From: a virus
Direction: 5' to 3' (one strand)
DNA: 64,000 nucleotides
Virus record (IMG/VR): IMGVR_UViG_3300036819_000087
Location: 1 to 64,000 of that record
Below are positions 39,309 to 47,264 of the stretch, piece by piece. Under the pieces are notes generated by a model that made no database searches, was not told the DNA's origin, and was given only the letters and a program-made list of their open reading frames with translations. Positions within the stretch are counted from its first letter, which is position 1, and each line of letters begins with the position of its first letter. Made by a program: the position numbers and the translations under genes.

Positions 39309-40877
39309 TTAGGCCGGAGCCGGTTCGGTCGCGTCGGCCAGGTCGGCGGGGACCGCCGTCCCGCAATGCGGGCAGGTTTTCTTCCCCGCGGACAGGTACC
39401 CGTGGCCGCAGCCGGCGCATTTGACCACACCGTAGGCACCCAGCCAACTGCCGCTGATCAGGTCCTTCATGTCGGTGAACCCCCACACCAGCGCGTCGAG
39501 CCGGTCCGGTGACTCGGGGTCGAGCGGGGACCAGGAGCAGAGCTGGTCTTCCAGGAGCGGGAACGACCCGAGGTGATGGATGCGGTGCTGCTCATACAGC
39601 GCACTGATTGGTTCCGCACGGGTCGCTTTGCCGTGGGTGGCGCGGACGGCCCGGTAGGCGATCCCCGGGTCGACCGCGTGGAGCAGGGAGCCGATGTAGT
39701 CGCCGCCGTTGTTGACCTCGGCCACGACCCGGTCCGCGTCGTGATGCTTGGCCGCCCACACCGCTTTCACCATCACCTGCTGGGGGGTGCCGCGCATCGT
39801 GTAGTCGGCGATCACGAACCCGTTGCCGTCCCGGGAGGCCCCGACCACGATGATCCCGGTCTCCGCCGAGCTTTCGCCGTCGGAGACGGCCGGGTCGAGG
39901 GCGACGACCACGCGGATCATGTCCGGGACCGGCACCGCAGGCCACCGGTCCTGGTCGATCCAGTCGCGGCGCCACAGGGCGTCCTCGCGGTCCTCCAGGA
40001 GCTCGGCGTCGAGTTCCTGCCGGCCGAGGCGAGTGCCCATCAGGGGCGCGATGACCTCGGCCTTGTACGTGTCGGACAGGTTGGCCAGGTTGTCGACGGT
40101 CCGGCCGCGGGTGATGATCGTGGTCGCCCGCTGCATCAAACCGGCCCGGGCCGGATCCGGGTCCTGGGTGCGGAGCAGGCTGACGGGGCGGGGCGTGGTC
40201 GCCACCACGATCTGCGTCCTGTAATCATCCGGCCAGCCCGGCTTCGCGGGGAGGCGGGTGCCGATTGTCAGGTTCGACCAGGTCGTGTCGGTGATCGTCC
40301 CCTTGTGCGCGTCGGTCCAGAACGCCGACTCATCCCCCCACGCGAAATGATGCTGGGGTCCGCGCAGGCGGCGGGGCTTCTCCGAGCTGTACGTTTTGAA
40401 CCGGGACCCGTTGGCCATGTACAGCTCACCGAGCGACCGGTTCCAGGCGACCTCGGGGTCACCGCCGCGCAGCTCACCCGGTTCGAGGCAGCCCAGCAGG
40501 CCGGATTCGCCTTCCACCATGGTGTCGCGGGCGTCCGCGATCGTGCTGGCGACCAGCGCGATCCGGGCCCCCGGGTACTTGCGGGCCTTCTCCGCGCTCC
40601 ATTCGGCCGCCGTCCTCGACTTGCCCCAGCCCCGCCCGGCCAGGATGAGCCACACGAACCAGTCCCCCGCCGGGGCCAACTGGTCCGGCCGCGCGACCTC
40701 GACCCACGGCTTGTGCGGGTCGAGTTCCTCAACGTCGAGGAGATCCAGGAGCCGCTGACGTTCGGTGGGGTCAAGCTTCGCGAGGAACCGGCGCCGCGTC
40801 TCCAGATCCCACGCCAGCCACCTCGTCCGCAAGCTGGAAGAGGCGGGCGTCGATCGCGTCAATGGTCCTGACCTCAT
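39309..40877 (-). CDS. terL: Terminase large subunit
   Basis: 522 residues. ATPase: Walker A LAGRGWGKSRT (about 79-89), an adenine/C-loop region with FAWGDESAFW (Walker B/catalytic Glu near 180), and a coupling motif ATTPRPV. RNase H-like nuclease: ALDPAVSDGESSAETGIIVV (first catalytic Asp), VVAEVNNGGDY (second), and DRLDALVWGF (third, near the end). A C-terminal zinc ribbon (CAGCGHGYLS, CPHCGTA) is extra. The protein pumps DNA into the prohead and cuts it. Its first ATG overlaps the small terminase gene by 107 bp; TTG at 40832 is an alternative start. Confidence 0.93.
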   Translation of the reverse strand: MRSGPLTRSTPASSSLRTRWLAWDLETRRRFLAKLDPTERQRLLDLLDVEELDPHKPWVEVARPDQLAPAGDWFVWLILAGRGWGKSRTAAEWSAEKARKYPGARIALVASTIADARDTMVEGESGLLGCLEPGELRGGDPEVAWNRSLGELYMANGSRFKTYSSEKPRRLRGPQHHFAWGDESAFWTDAHKGTITDTTWSNLTIGTRLPAKPGWPDDYRTQIVVATTPRPVSLLRTQDPDPARAGLMQRATTIITRGRTVDNLANLSDTYKAEVIAPLMGTRLGRQELDAELLEDREDALWRRDWIDQDRWPAVPVPDMIRVVVALDPAVSDGESSAETGIIVVGASRDGNGFVIADYTMRGTPQQVMVKAVWAAKHHDADRVVAEVNNGGDYIGSLLHAVDPGIAYRAVRATHGKATRAEPISALYEQHRIHHLGSFPLLEDQLCSWSPLDPESPDRLDALVWGFTDMKDLISGSWLGAYGVVKCAGCGHGYLSAGKKTCPHCGTAVPADLADATEPAPA

Positions 40878-41304
40878 GCCGTTGGGGAGCGTCCAAGCCG
40901 AGGAGCCGGGCCCGCCGCTCCGACACCCGGATCAGCCCGTTGACCGCCTGGATGACCGGGCCGTCGTCCTCGATCGGCGTCCCCGTGACCGGGTGCCTCG
41001 CGACCTTCCCCGACGCGCTCACCGAGTAATGCTTAGTCAGCAGAACCCGGTGCAGGACCCGGGTGAGTTCATCGAGGCGGTCCGCTTCGAGCGCGCGGAC
41101 CTCCTCGGCCGCGTCCCGGGCCACGTCGGCCATGGCCCGCTGGACCGCCTCATACGAGGTCGACACCGACTTGTGGCCAAGCTCGGTAGCGATCTGCGGG
41201 TAGGTCATGCCGCGGCGGCGGAGGTCGAGGGCGCGGGCGTCCTTCTCCCGGGTCGCGACGCTGCGGCGGCGCCCTCGGGTGCTGCCGGTATTTCTCATGC
41301 TCAT
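40771..41304 (-). CDS. Terminase small subunit-like DNA-binding protein
   Basis: 177 residues, ATG 41304 (second at 41298). An N-terminal helix-turn-helix (KDARALDLRRRGMTYPQIAT, ELGHKSVSTSYEAVQRAMAD) is followed by a long helix, a hairpin SASGKVARHPVTGTPI and a C-terminal helical segment. Small terminases recognise the packaging site. Gene order directly before terL is standard, and this is the first gene of the packaging run. Confidence 0.85.
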   Translation of the reverse strand: MSMRNTGSTRGRRRSVATREKDARALDLRRRGMTYPQIATELGHKSVSTSYEAVQRAMADVARDAAEEVRALEADRLDELTRVLHRVLLTKHYSVSASGKVARHPVTGTPIEDDGPVIQAVNGLIRVSERRARLLGLDAPQRHEVRTIDAIDARLFQLADEVAGVGSGDAAPVPREA

Positions 41305-41402
41305 TGGTTTCGCCGAATTCCGAGGTCGTCAACGTTCCCGTTGACAGGAGGGGGTGGGGGGTGCAGTGTGGTGGTGTACCAACCGCAACCGAGGAGCAGA
41401 CG

Positions 41403-41657
41403 ATGAGCAGCGCGGACGGTTTCAACACCATGAAGGATGTCCTTGACCAGGCACGGAACGGTGACATGGTCACGGCGCTGGCGGCCGGTACCGTCGCGGT
41501 GGACGTGATGTCCTCGGCCCGCAGCGACACGGTCTACAACGACGCGGCGGCGGCGCTCGCGGCGGCGTTCCTCACGATCAAGGACACCCACCTCGCGTCG
41601 CACCCGCATCTGGCCCACGCGGTCGCGGACCATGCGAAGCGGATCGCCGCCCTGTAA
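41403..41657 (+). CDS. Small moron protein, unknown
   Basis: 84 residues, ATG 41403, CAACCGAGGAG upstream. Helical (DGFNTMKDVLDQARNGDMVT, NDAAAALAAAFLTIKDTHLA). Single gene with its own terminator, wedged between terminase and the ParB-methyltransferase. A TTGACA at 41341-41346 may be its -35 region. Confidence 0.6.
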   Translation: MSSADGFNTMKDVLDQARNGDMVTALAAGTVAVDVMSSARSDTVYNDAAAALAAAFLTIKDTHLASHPHLAHAVADHAKRIAAL

Positions 41658-41674
41658 CCCCGGTTCCCGTTCTG

Positions 41675-41703
41675 CGGCCCGTCCCCCGACTGGGGGCGGG
41701 CCG
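41675..41703 (+). terminator. Strong hairpin after the single-gene moron
   Basis: CGGCCCG-T-CCCCC pairs with GGGGG-CGGGCCG (one bulged T), loop GACT. It lies just before the convergent ParB-methyltransferase stop and could serve both strands. Confidence 0.6.
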
Positions 41704-41706
41704 TAG

Positions 41707-43383
41707 CTATGTGAGGTCGAGGGGTTCGAGGTGCCCGTCGGGGGTGAGGCGGTGGGGCTGGTCACCGGTGTGCTCGGCCCACCTGCGGGCGATCACGTCG
41801 ACGTACCGGGGTTCGAGTTCGACAGCGGCGACCCTGCGGCCGAGGTGGTGGGCGGCGATGAACTCGGGGCCGGTGCCAGCGAACGGGACGGCGATGAGGT
41901 CGCCGGGGCGGGTGCTGGTCTTGATGGTGCGGGCGATCATGTCGACGGGTTTGGGGGTGGCGTGCCCGTACCGTTCCTCCCCGGCGACCCGGCCGAACTG
42001 CCACACGTCGTGGGTGTTGTCGAACGGGGTTCGCTGTTCCCGCAACTGGGCGGCCAGCTCGCGGCGGTAGGCGTTCCCGCCGTCCTTGGCTTCGGGGAAC
42101 AGTTCGGCGAACAGTTCGTCGTAGTCGCGGGTGAACGCGCGGCCCGCGGCGGCCTCCGCAAGTGCCTCGTAGTGCTTGCGGGAGATCGGGATGAACTGGG
42201 ACTGGGAGAACCAGTGGCCGGCCATCTGGGTGCCGGTGAGGCCGTTGGCGTCCCGGTTGGTCCAGCCGACTTTGTCGCGTTGCTCGACCAGGTGGACGCG
42301 GAGCGGCTCGTAGCCTTCCCAGTATTCGTCCTTGTTCTGGTTGCCCAGGAACTGCTGGCCGCGCATGAGGAACAGGCACCGTTCGGAGGCGATCGGGTAG
42401 GAGTGGCCGTTGTTGCTGGCCATGCCGGGGGTGCTGGCTTTGTCCCAGACGATCTCGTTGCGGACCATCAGGCTGTCGTCGTCGCCGAGGCCGCCACGCC
42501 ACCACAGGCGCCACAGGTCGGGGGCGTTGCCCCAGATGTACGCGGACCCGTTGACGGCCAGGTGGTCGCGCCACACCTGCCACCAGGCCATCTGGAAGGC
42601 GTCGAGCTTGGGGCCGTACAGGTTGTCGTTGGCGATCCCGTCGGCTTCTTTGCCCATCCCGTAGGGCGGGTCGGCGTGGACCATGACCGGGGTCTGGCCG
42701 AACAGGACCTGGGCGACGTGCTCGGGGTTGGTGGAGTCTCCGCAGAGCAGGGCGTGCCGTGGCCACGCCGCGGCTTCCCACTGGTGGCCGACCGGGCAGG
42801 TGCGGGGCTGGACGTGGCCGAGGTCGCCGCCGGCCGCCCACTGGCCGCATTCGGGGCAGGCCGAGCCGAGGCCACCGAACACCAGCAGATCACCGGGGCG
42901 GGTGACCGCTTCGGGTTCGGGTTCGGGGATAGCGTCGGGTTCGGTGAGTCCCTCACCCTGGCCGCTACCGTCGTCGCCGGTGTCGGCGGCCAGGAGTGCC
43001 TGGAGGTCCTCGTCGGTCCAGCCGGTGCCCACATAGTCACCGTCGAACGACGTGAGGAGGGCGGCGAGGTCAGCGTCGTCGTAGGTGCCGAGCTCGGCGG
43101 ACCGGTTGTCGACCGCGTTGATGCGGCGAGCCTCGTCGTCGTCGCATTCGACCAGCTCGCAGCGCGCCGACGGGCGGCCGAGTCGGCCGAGCGCGTCGAA
43201 CGTGTGGTTCCCGGCCAGGATCACCAGGCCGTTGCCGGTGTCGCGGACGACCAGGGACCGGTACTGGTCGAGGCGGGCGAGGGACTCGGCGATCAGGGCG
43301 ACATCACCGCGGCGGGCGTTGCCGGGGAACCGTTCGAGCTGGCCGAGGGGCACGTCGCGGGTGTCGAGGTATTTCGCCGGCAC
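41707..43383 (-). CDS. ParB-domain DNA methyltransferase (N4/N6, beta class)
   Basis: 558 residues. Residues 1-100 are a ParB/Srx domain (RDVPLGQLERFPGNARRGDV, VILAGNHTFDALGRLG). A zinc ribbon (CPECGQW, CPVGHQW) precedes the methylase. Motif IV (HADPPYGMG, near 235-243) comes before motif I (VPFAGTGPEFIAAHHLGR, near 495), the order of beta-class N4-cytosine/N6-adenine methylases. Between them lies an insertion with IWGNAPDLWRLWW. ParB-methylase fusions of this kind are widespread in actinophages and may protect phage DNA from restriction. No matching nuclease is next to it, so an orphan phage methylase is likely. Confidence 0.9.
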   Translation of the reverse strand: MPAKYLDTRDVPLGQLERFPGNARRGDVALIAESLARLDQYRSLVVRDTGNGLVILAGNHTFDALGRLGRPSARCELVECDDDEARRINAVDNRSAELGTYDDADLAALLTSFDGDYVGTGWTDEDLQALLAADTGDDGSGQGEGLTEPDAIPEPEPEAVTRPGDLLVFGGLGSACPECGQWAAGGDLGHVQPRTCPVGHQWEAAAWPRHALLCGDSTNPEHVAQVLFGQTPVMVHADPPYGMGKEADGIANDNLYGPKLDAFQMAWWQVWRDHLAVNGSAYIWGNAPDLWRLWWRGGLGDDDSLMVRNEIVWDKASTPGMASNNGHSYPIASERCLFLMRGQQFLGNQNKDEYWEGYEPLRVHLVEQRDKVGWTNRDANGLTGTQMAGHWFSQSQFIPISRKHYEALAEAAAGRAFTRDYDELFAELFPEAKDGGNAYRRELAAQLREQRTPFDNTHDVWQFGRVAGEERYGHATPKPVDMIARTIKTSTRPGDLIAVPFAGTGPEFIAAHHLGRRVAAVELEPRYVDVIARRWAEHTGDQPHRLTPDGHLEPLDLT

Positions 43384-43420
43384 GGGTCACCCCTATCCGG
43401 GCATATCTCGAGTGGTGGTT

Positions 43421-43666
43421 TCAGGCGGCGGCGCGGCGGTCGCGTTGCTCGGCGAGGGCGGCGGCCTTGGCCGCGTCGATCAGCCGGTACTTGGGGCGGC
43501 CGCGGCCGTCCCGGATCTCCCGGCCGCCGCCGTCGACCGCGACGGGGAGGAGTCCCCGGTCCCGCCAGTTGCAGACGGCCTGGACGCTGACGTTCCGGTC
43601 GGGTCTGGTGGCCCACGCGGCGACCTGGGAGGCGGTCAGCAGTGCCTGGAGGTCGAGGTCGGTCAC
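43421..43666 (-). CDS. Excisionase/MerR-like helix-turn-helix protein
   Basis: 81 residues from GTG 43666 (GGGGTGA upstream); an ATG at 43684 is in frame. LLTASQVAAWATRPDRNVSV, QAVCNWRDRGLLPVAVDGGG, PKYRLIDAAKAAALAEQ: a winged-HTH with the typical 'W...G.lp....g....yr..d'. Probable DNA-binding regulator or recombination directionality factor. No integrase is visible in the window. Confidence 0.65.
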   Translation of the reverse strand: MTDLDLQALLTASQVAAWATRPDRNVSVQAVCNWRDRGLLPVAVDGGGREIRDGRGRPKYRLIDAAKAAALAEQRDRRAAA

Positions 43667-43684
43667 AGGATCACCCCCGGGCAT

Positions 43685-43721
43685 AAAAAAGCGGCCCGCG
43701 GGGCGCTGGGCTCCTGCGGGC
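43685..43721 (-). terminator. Rho-independent terminator at the module boundary
   Basis: On the minus strand GCCCGC, 16-nt loop, GCGGGC, then CGCTTTTTT. The T6 run makes it the clearest intrinsic terminator in the window. It separates the transfer/regulatory genes (43787 and above) from the late genes. Confidence 0.65.
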
Positions 43722-43786
43722 GTAGTGATCCACTCGCGATACTACACAGTGAAGTCCCCGCCGCAAGTGTGCCGCGTTGATGCTGG

Positions 43787-44554
43787 TCATCGTGTCGGCG
43801 GTGCGGCGGCCAGGCTGTCGACGATCGCCTCGTATTCGCCGTACTTCAGGACGCGGCCGCAATTCGCGCAGGCCACGTTCTCTTCCCCCTCGACCCACAC
43901 CATGAGGCGGAGCCGGCAGAACGGGCAGCGGAGCGGTTTGGTGATTTTCCGGACGCCGGCTTTGGCTTGCCGGAACCAGGACTGATGCCAGGCGAGGACC
44001 TCCAGGCCGAACGCGGCAGCGAACGGGACCGGGCCAGCCTGCCCCGTCTCGACCGTGCCCGTGTACTGGAGGATGTCTTCGAGGTGGGTGCCGAGCCAGG
44101 CGATGACTTCGGTGGCGGCGGACGCGAGATGCCCGGACCGGGCCGGGGGCGGGGCGATCCCGAGCCGGTCGTGACAGAACAGGATCTTCCACCCGGTCAG
44201 GGTGCGGAGGAGCGCGTCGAGCTGGTCGCCGTACTCCGACGGGGACAGGGGTTCGGCGCTGCCGGAGACCCGCTCGGCGGCGTCGCTGGACGCGGTGTGG
44301 CCGTCGGCGGCGTAGCCGATCAGGGCGGCCAGCACGTCGAGTTCGGCGAGCGCTTCGCGGATACGGGACTCGTGCGGGGCGCACCACACCGGCCAGCCCC
44401 GGCGGGGTTTGGTGTCGGGGGGTTCGGGGCGGGACTGGTCCGGGTCGAGGCGGCCGTGGTCCGCGTATTCCTTGAGGGCGGCCCGGTAGGTGGCCATTTC
44501 GGCGCGGTAGTTTTTGTTGCAGGCGCCGGGGCAGATGCCGTCCTCGTAGGTCAT
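43787..44554 (-). CDS. Zinc-binding phage protein, unknown
   Basis: 255 residues, ATG 44554. Starts EDGICPGACNKNYRAEMATY, then WCAPHESRIREALAELDVLA. The middle is helical (EVIAWLGTHLEDILQYTGT, FGLEVLAWHQSWFRQA). The C-terminus carries a zinc ribbon (CPFCRLRLMVWVEGEENVAC, ANCGRVL). The Cys pairs at both ends and the length of about 250 match a conserved actinophage family without known role. Confidence 0.7.
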   Translation of the reverse strand: MTYEDGICPGACNKNYRAEMATYRAALKEYADHGRLDPDQSRPEPPDTKPRRGWPVWCAPHESRIREALAELDVLAALIGYAADGHTASSDAAERVSGSAEPLSPSEYGDQLDALLRTLTGWKILFCHDRLGIAPPPARSGHLASAATEVIAWLGTHLEDILQYTGTVETGQAGPVPFAAAFGLEVLAWHQSWFRQAKAGVRKITKPLRCPFCRLRLMVWVEGEENVACANCGRVLKYGEYEAIVDSLAAAPPTR

Positions 44555-44597
44555 GCGGTTAAGCGTGGCCGGCCGCAAGAGGTGCCGCCAACCTGAA

Positions 44598-44785
44598 CGG
44601 CCCCCGGCCCGCCGTGGCGTTCACCACAAGCGGAGCACGGGGGCCGCTACCAGGGCCGCCGGGGCCCTCCCCGGTGGAAACGGGGAGGGAACACCGGACC
44701 GGCCGGTACTACCCGGCACCCGGGGTCTCCAGTCCCAAGCACCGGGCCGGCCTGCCGGGCCCTCCCCCAGGGCAGACGGGGAGGG
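44598..44785. ncRNA. Intergenic array of three hairpins, possible structured RNA
   Basis: About 250 nt with no gene. Three perfect stems follow one another: CGGCCCCCG (44598-44606 with 44638-44646), CCCTCCCCG (44665-44673 with 44681-44689) and CCCTCCCC (44760-44767 with 44778-44785). The second and third share GGGCCCTCCCC..GGGGAGGGA, i.e. a duplicated element. The type 'ncRNA' is a hypothesis; a multi-hairpin terminator is the main alternative. Confidence 0.35.
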
Positions 44786-44802
44786 ATCATAGGCGGGCCG
44801 TC

Positions 44803-44949
44803 TTAGCCGCGGCCTCTCGTAACTCGGCGGGTGCGGCGGCGTGCTTCGCGGCGGCTCATACCACGGCCACGCATCGTGCGGTAGTAGACGCGGCCGTCAG
44901 CACGGTCATCGCGGCGTGTCTGCCGATCACGGCGGTTCTTCCCGAACAT
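44803..44949 (-). CDS. 48-residue highly basic miniprotein
   Basis: ATG 44949, AGGAAA site. FGKNRRDRQTRRDDRADGRV, YYRTMRGRGMSRREARRRTR. Arg-rich, probably nucleic-acid binding. Overlooked easily because of its length. It precedes the hairpin array on the same strand. Confidence 0.5.
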   Translation of the reverse strand: MFGKNRRDRQTRRDDRADGRVYYRTMRGRGMSRREARRRTRRVTRGRG

Positions 44950-44962
44950 GGGTTTCCTCCGT

Positions 44963-45484
44963 TTATTCTGCTGTGCTGTCGCCGGGATCGGCGGGCAGTT
45001 CGGGCCAGATGTGGCGTTCACCGCGGGGGCCGGGCGGGACCGGGCCATCACCCCACGTGAACGTCTGCCACGGGCCTGGGGTGGTGTCGGTGCGGAGCCT
45101 GTACCTGGTCGTGGTGGGGTCGTCGAACAGGTCACGGGCCGCGTCATCCGCGGCGGCGGTGAACTTCTCGAACCGCATGTCGTCGGCTGCGGCCAGGTCG
45201 AGCGGCGCGGCCCTGCGGGTCCAGACGGCGCGGACCCGGCCCTCGCCGCGGCGGTAGAACAGGACCCAGCGGCGGGGCGCCCACTGGACCTGCAACCCAT
45301 GCTTGCCGCCGTGTCCGGGGATTACCCCCCACTTGATGCGACGGTCGCGGTGGTCAAGGCGGCGCATCCGCCACGCCTCGTACAGGCCCGTGAAAGGGCC
45401 GGGGTGACGGGGTGCGACGTAACCGCGGTAGGTGACGCGCCACATTCCCATCGCGATCCGCTCGAATGTTATCGGCGATTTCAT
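44963..45484 (-). CDS. Phage protein, unknown
   Basis: 173 residues, ATG 45484 after ACAACCGAGGAG. Beta-rich N-terminus (PITFERIAMGMWRVTYRGYV, GLQVQWAPRRWVLFYRR), helical middle (DLAAADDMRFEKFTAAADDA), C-terminus TFTWGDGPVPPGPRGERHIW. The pair 'W.v.y.gy' and 'W...rW......' suggests a small barrel. No family recognised. Confidence 0.65.
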   Translation of the reverse strand: MKSPITFERIAMGMWRVTYRGYVAPRHPGPFTGLYEAWRMRRLDHRDRRIKWGVIPGHGGKHGLQVQWAPRRWVLFYRRGEGRVRAVWTRRAAPLDLAAADDMRFEKFTAAADDAARDLFDDPTTTRYRLRTDTTPGPWQTFTWGDGPVPPGPRGERHIWPELPADPGDSTAE

Positions 45485-45502
45485 TGGGTTCTCCTCGGTT
45501 GT

Positions 45503-45868
45503 TCAGAATAGCGGGTCCATTATGGCCGCCAATTCGGCGGCGCGGGTGGCTTTCGCGGTTTCGGCGTGGTGCTCTTTGTCGTAATGCAAATGGCAGCCTT
45601 GGCACATTGCGCGGAGAATTGACGCGCCCAGGACGTTTATGTCCCAGCAGGCCGGCTGGTGGTTGAGGTGGGCGGTGGTCAAGATGACCCGGTTGCCGGT
45701 GCCGTAGGCGGCGCCCTCGTGCTCGTTCGGGCAGCGGCCGGGGTGGGTGCCCCGGCCGCACTCCCCCACGCATTCGCAGCGGCCGGCGGCCCGGACGAAC
45801 CGCACCCAGTACGTGATTGCCGTCCAGTTCGGCGGGTACAGGTGGCGGTTCTCCGGGCGGATCGGCAC
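45503..45868 (-). CDS. HNH-type endonuclease-like protein
   Basis: 121 residues. Zinc-binding CECVGECGRGTHPGRC is followed by VILTTAHLNHQPAC (the strand and His of the HNH motif) and NVLGASILRAMCQGCHLHYD (second His and Cys pair). This matches small HNH proteins that nick DNA and, near terminase, help cleavage during packaging. Here it lies about 4 kb from terminase among accessory genes, so its role could be packaging, homing or defence. Confidence 0.8.
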   Translation of the reverse strand: MPIRPENRHLYPPNWTAITYWVRFVRAAGRCECVGECGRGTHPGRCPNEHEGAAYGTGNRVILTTAHLNHQPACWDINVLGASILRAMCQGCHLHYDKEHHAETAKATRAAELAAIMDPLF

Positions 45869-45871
45869 CGG

Positions 45872-46171
45872 TCAGCGGCCGTTCGTGCAGCGCCGCGGGC
45901 CGCTCATGATCTTCTTGCGCATGTCGTACAGGTAGCCGATGTAGCAGGTGGCGCCGAAGTCGATCACCCAGCAGACCCCCGCGCATTTCGAGCACACGCC
46001 GCGGTAGGCGGGCTGCCCTTTCCGTTTGGCCCACTTCATCTTGTGGCCGAGGCGGGTCAGGTCCTGGTGCTCGCGGACCTTCAGGCGGGTGCTGTTCCCG
46101 GTCGCGCCGACATCTTTGACAGCCTGCCGCGCCCATGTCCGCTGGACGCTTTCGTCGTCGCCGCGGGTCAT
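45872..46171 (-). CDS. GHxMxW-family zinc miniprotein (paralogue 1 of 3)
   Basis: 99 residues, ATG 46171 overlapping the RapZ-like gene stop. Helical start (TWARQAVKDVGATGNSTRLK), then GHKMKWAKRKGQPAYRGVCS, KCAGVCWVIDF, and a terminal GPRRCTNGR. It shares the layout GHxMxW, CxxC, then a final RxC with the genes at 53884 and 54111. Confidence 0.6.
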   Translation of the reverse strand: MTRGDDESVQRTWARQAVKDVGATGNSTRLKVREHQDLTRLGHKMKWAKRKGQPAYRGVCSKCAGVCWVIDFGATCYIGYLYDMRKKIMSGPRRCTNGR

Positions 46172-46638
46172 GGTTTCTCGGACCCGTCGAGCCAGCGGGT
46201 GTAGTCGCCGTCTTCCAGGGGGTTCTTGTCGATGTCGCGGTGGAGGAGATGCACGTTGTACCCGGTCCGGTCGAGGTCGCCGGCGGTCAGGATCGCGATC
46301 GACGGGGACCGGTGCCGGCCTGCTGTGCAGCCGACCGCGATGGTGACGGGGACACTGCTGCGGCGTTTCCGCCCGTACAGTTGGGCGGTCATGGTCCGGG
46401 CCATGCCGGCGAGGTCGGTGACCAGGTCGCGGACGCCGGGCGTGTACATGACCCGGTCCAGGATCTCCTGGTCGCGGGCCGTCAGGGCGCGGAGGGCGGG
46501 GTCGACGCCGGGGTCGTGGAACCGGTGCTGGACGTTGACGGTGATCTCCGCGTCCGCGGGGGGTGGGCCGTTCCGGTACCCGAACGAGACCAGGACGACG
46601 TGGGTGCTGTCGGGGACGAACCCGGTGGTGGTGATCAC
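46168..46638 (-). CDS. RapZ C-terminal-domain-like protein
   Basis: 156 residues from GTG 46638 (GTGA overlap). Contains VVLVSFGYRNGPPPADAEIT, VNVQHRFHDPGVDPALRALT and VTIAVGCTAGRHRSPSIAIL. This corresponds to the RapZ C-terminal domain (SFGfkyG, D.RfL.NP, GCTGGqHRSV), which in enterobacteria binds a GlcN6P-sensing sRNA and ligand. The N-terminal P-loop kinase domain of RapZ is absent. As a stand-alone domain it may bind a phosphorylated sugar or a nucleotide; its role in the element is unknown. Confidence 0.75.
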   Translation of the reverse strand: MITTTGFVPDSTHVVLVSFGYRNGPPPADAEITVNVQHRFHDPGVDPALRALTARDQEILDRVMYTPGVRDLVTDLAGMARTMTAQLYGRKRRSSVPVTIAVGCTAGRHRSPSIAILTAGDLDRTGYNVHLLHRDIDKNPLEDGDYTRWLDGSEKP

Positions 46639-47039
46639 ACCGGCTCCTCGTCCTGCTGGCCTTCCAGCCAGCCGTTCTGGTCGGCGACCCACTCCGGGTA
46701 GGCGGGGCCGAGGAGGTCCCGGGCGACCTGGTCGGCGACGTAGTACAGGTGGAGGGGGCCGTGGTTCCCGCCGCCGGCTTCGGCCAGGTGGCCGAGGGCG
46801 CGGCCGACGCGGGCGATCAGCACGTCCGGGCCGGACTCAGCCCACCGGGTCTGCTGAACCAGGCGGACGTAGTCGAGGTACTGGGCGGTGAGGGCGAGCC
46901 GGTCGGCGACCAGCTCGGTGCGGGTCTCGGGCAGGGTGGCGCGGGCGGCCTGGTCCTGGATGTCGCGGGTGAGCCCTTCGAGGACCTCCCCGATCCGGGT
47001 CAGGTGCGGGAGCGCGGTCAGCGCGGGGGCGTCAGTCAT
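46635..47039 (-). CDS. Helical protein, unknown
   Basis: 134 residues, ATG 47039 after CAACCGAGGG. All-helical (LTRIGEVLEGLTRDIQDQAA, ADRLALTAQYLDYVRLVQQT), C-terminus YYVADQVARDLLGPAYPEWV. GTGA-coupled to the RapZ-like gene. Confidence 0.6.
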   Translation of the reverse strand: MTDAPALTALPHLTRIGEVLEGLTRDIQDQAARATLPETRTELVADRLALTAQYLDYVRLVQQTRWAESGPDVLIARVGRALGHLAEAGGGNHGPLHLYYVADQVARDLLGPAYPEWVADQNGWLEGQQDEEPV

Positions 47040-47189
47040 GGTGTTTTCCCTCGGTTGTTGTGGTCACCGGGTGGTTCCGGTGTGAGCGTTGCGGCGTGCC
47101 TGGCGGATGGCGCGGCGGCCGTTCCGGCCCAGGGCCTTGCGGTGGGCACGCTCGGCTTTCCGGTCCAGCGGGCGGCGGCGGAAACGTGA

Positions 47190-47243
47190 CTAGGCAAGGC
47201 CGGCGGCTAGCAGGGTGACCGCGGCGACGGCAGGCAGTGTCAT
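47190..47243 (-). CDS. 17-residue hydrophobic peptide (tentative)
   Basis: ATG 47243, MTLPAVAAVTLLAAGLA then TAG. It has ACAACCGAGGAG at normal distance, the same signature as real genes around it. Possibly a leader or a membrane peptide. The interval 47058-47189 holds no other gene I can support, although a basic frame without a start (HRKALGRNGRRAIRQARRNA) follows it. Confidence 0.35.
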   Translation of the reverse strand: MTLPAVAAVTLLAAGLA

Positions 47244-47264
47244 GCTGGTGTCGCTCCTCGGTTG

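Noticed and set aside
44665-44785. CRISPR-like reading of the repeated GGGCCCTCCCC..GGGGAGGGA elements
   Set aside because: Only two copies, unequal loops, no regular spacers and no cas genes; better described as duplicated hairpins.
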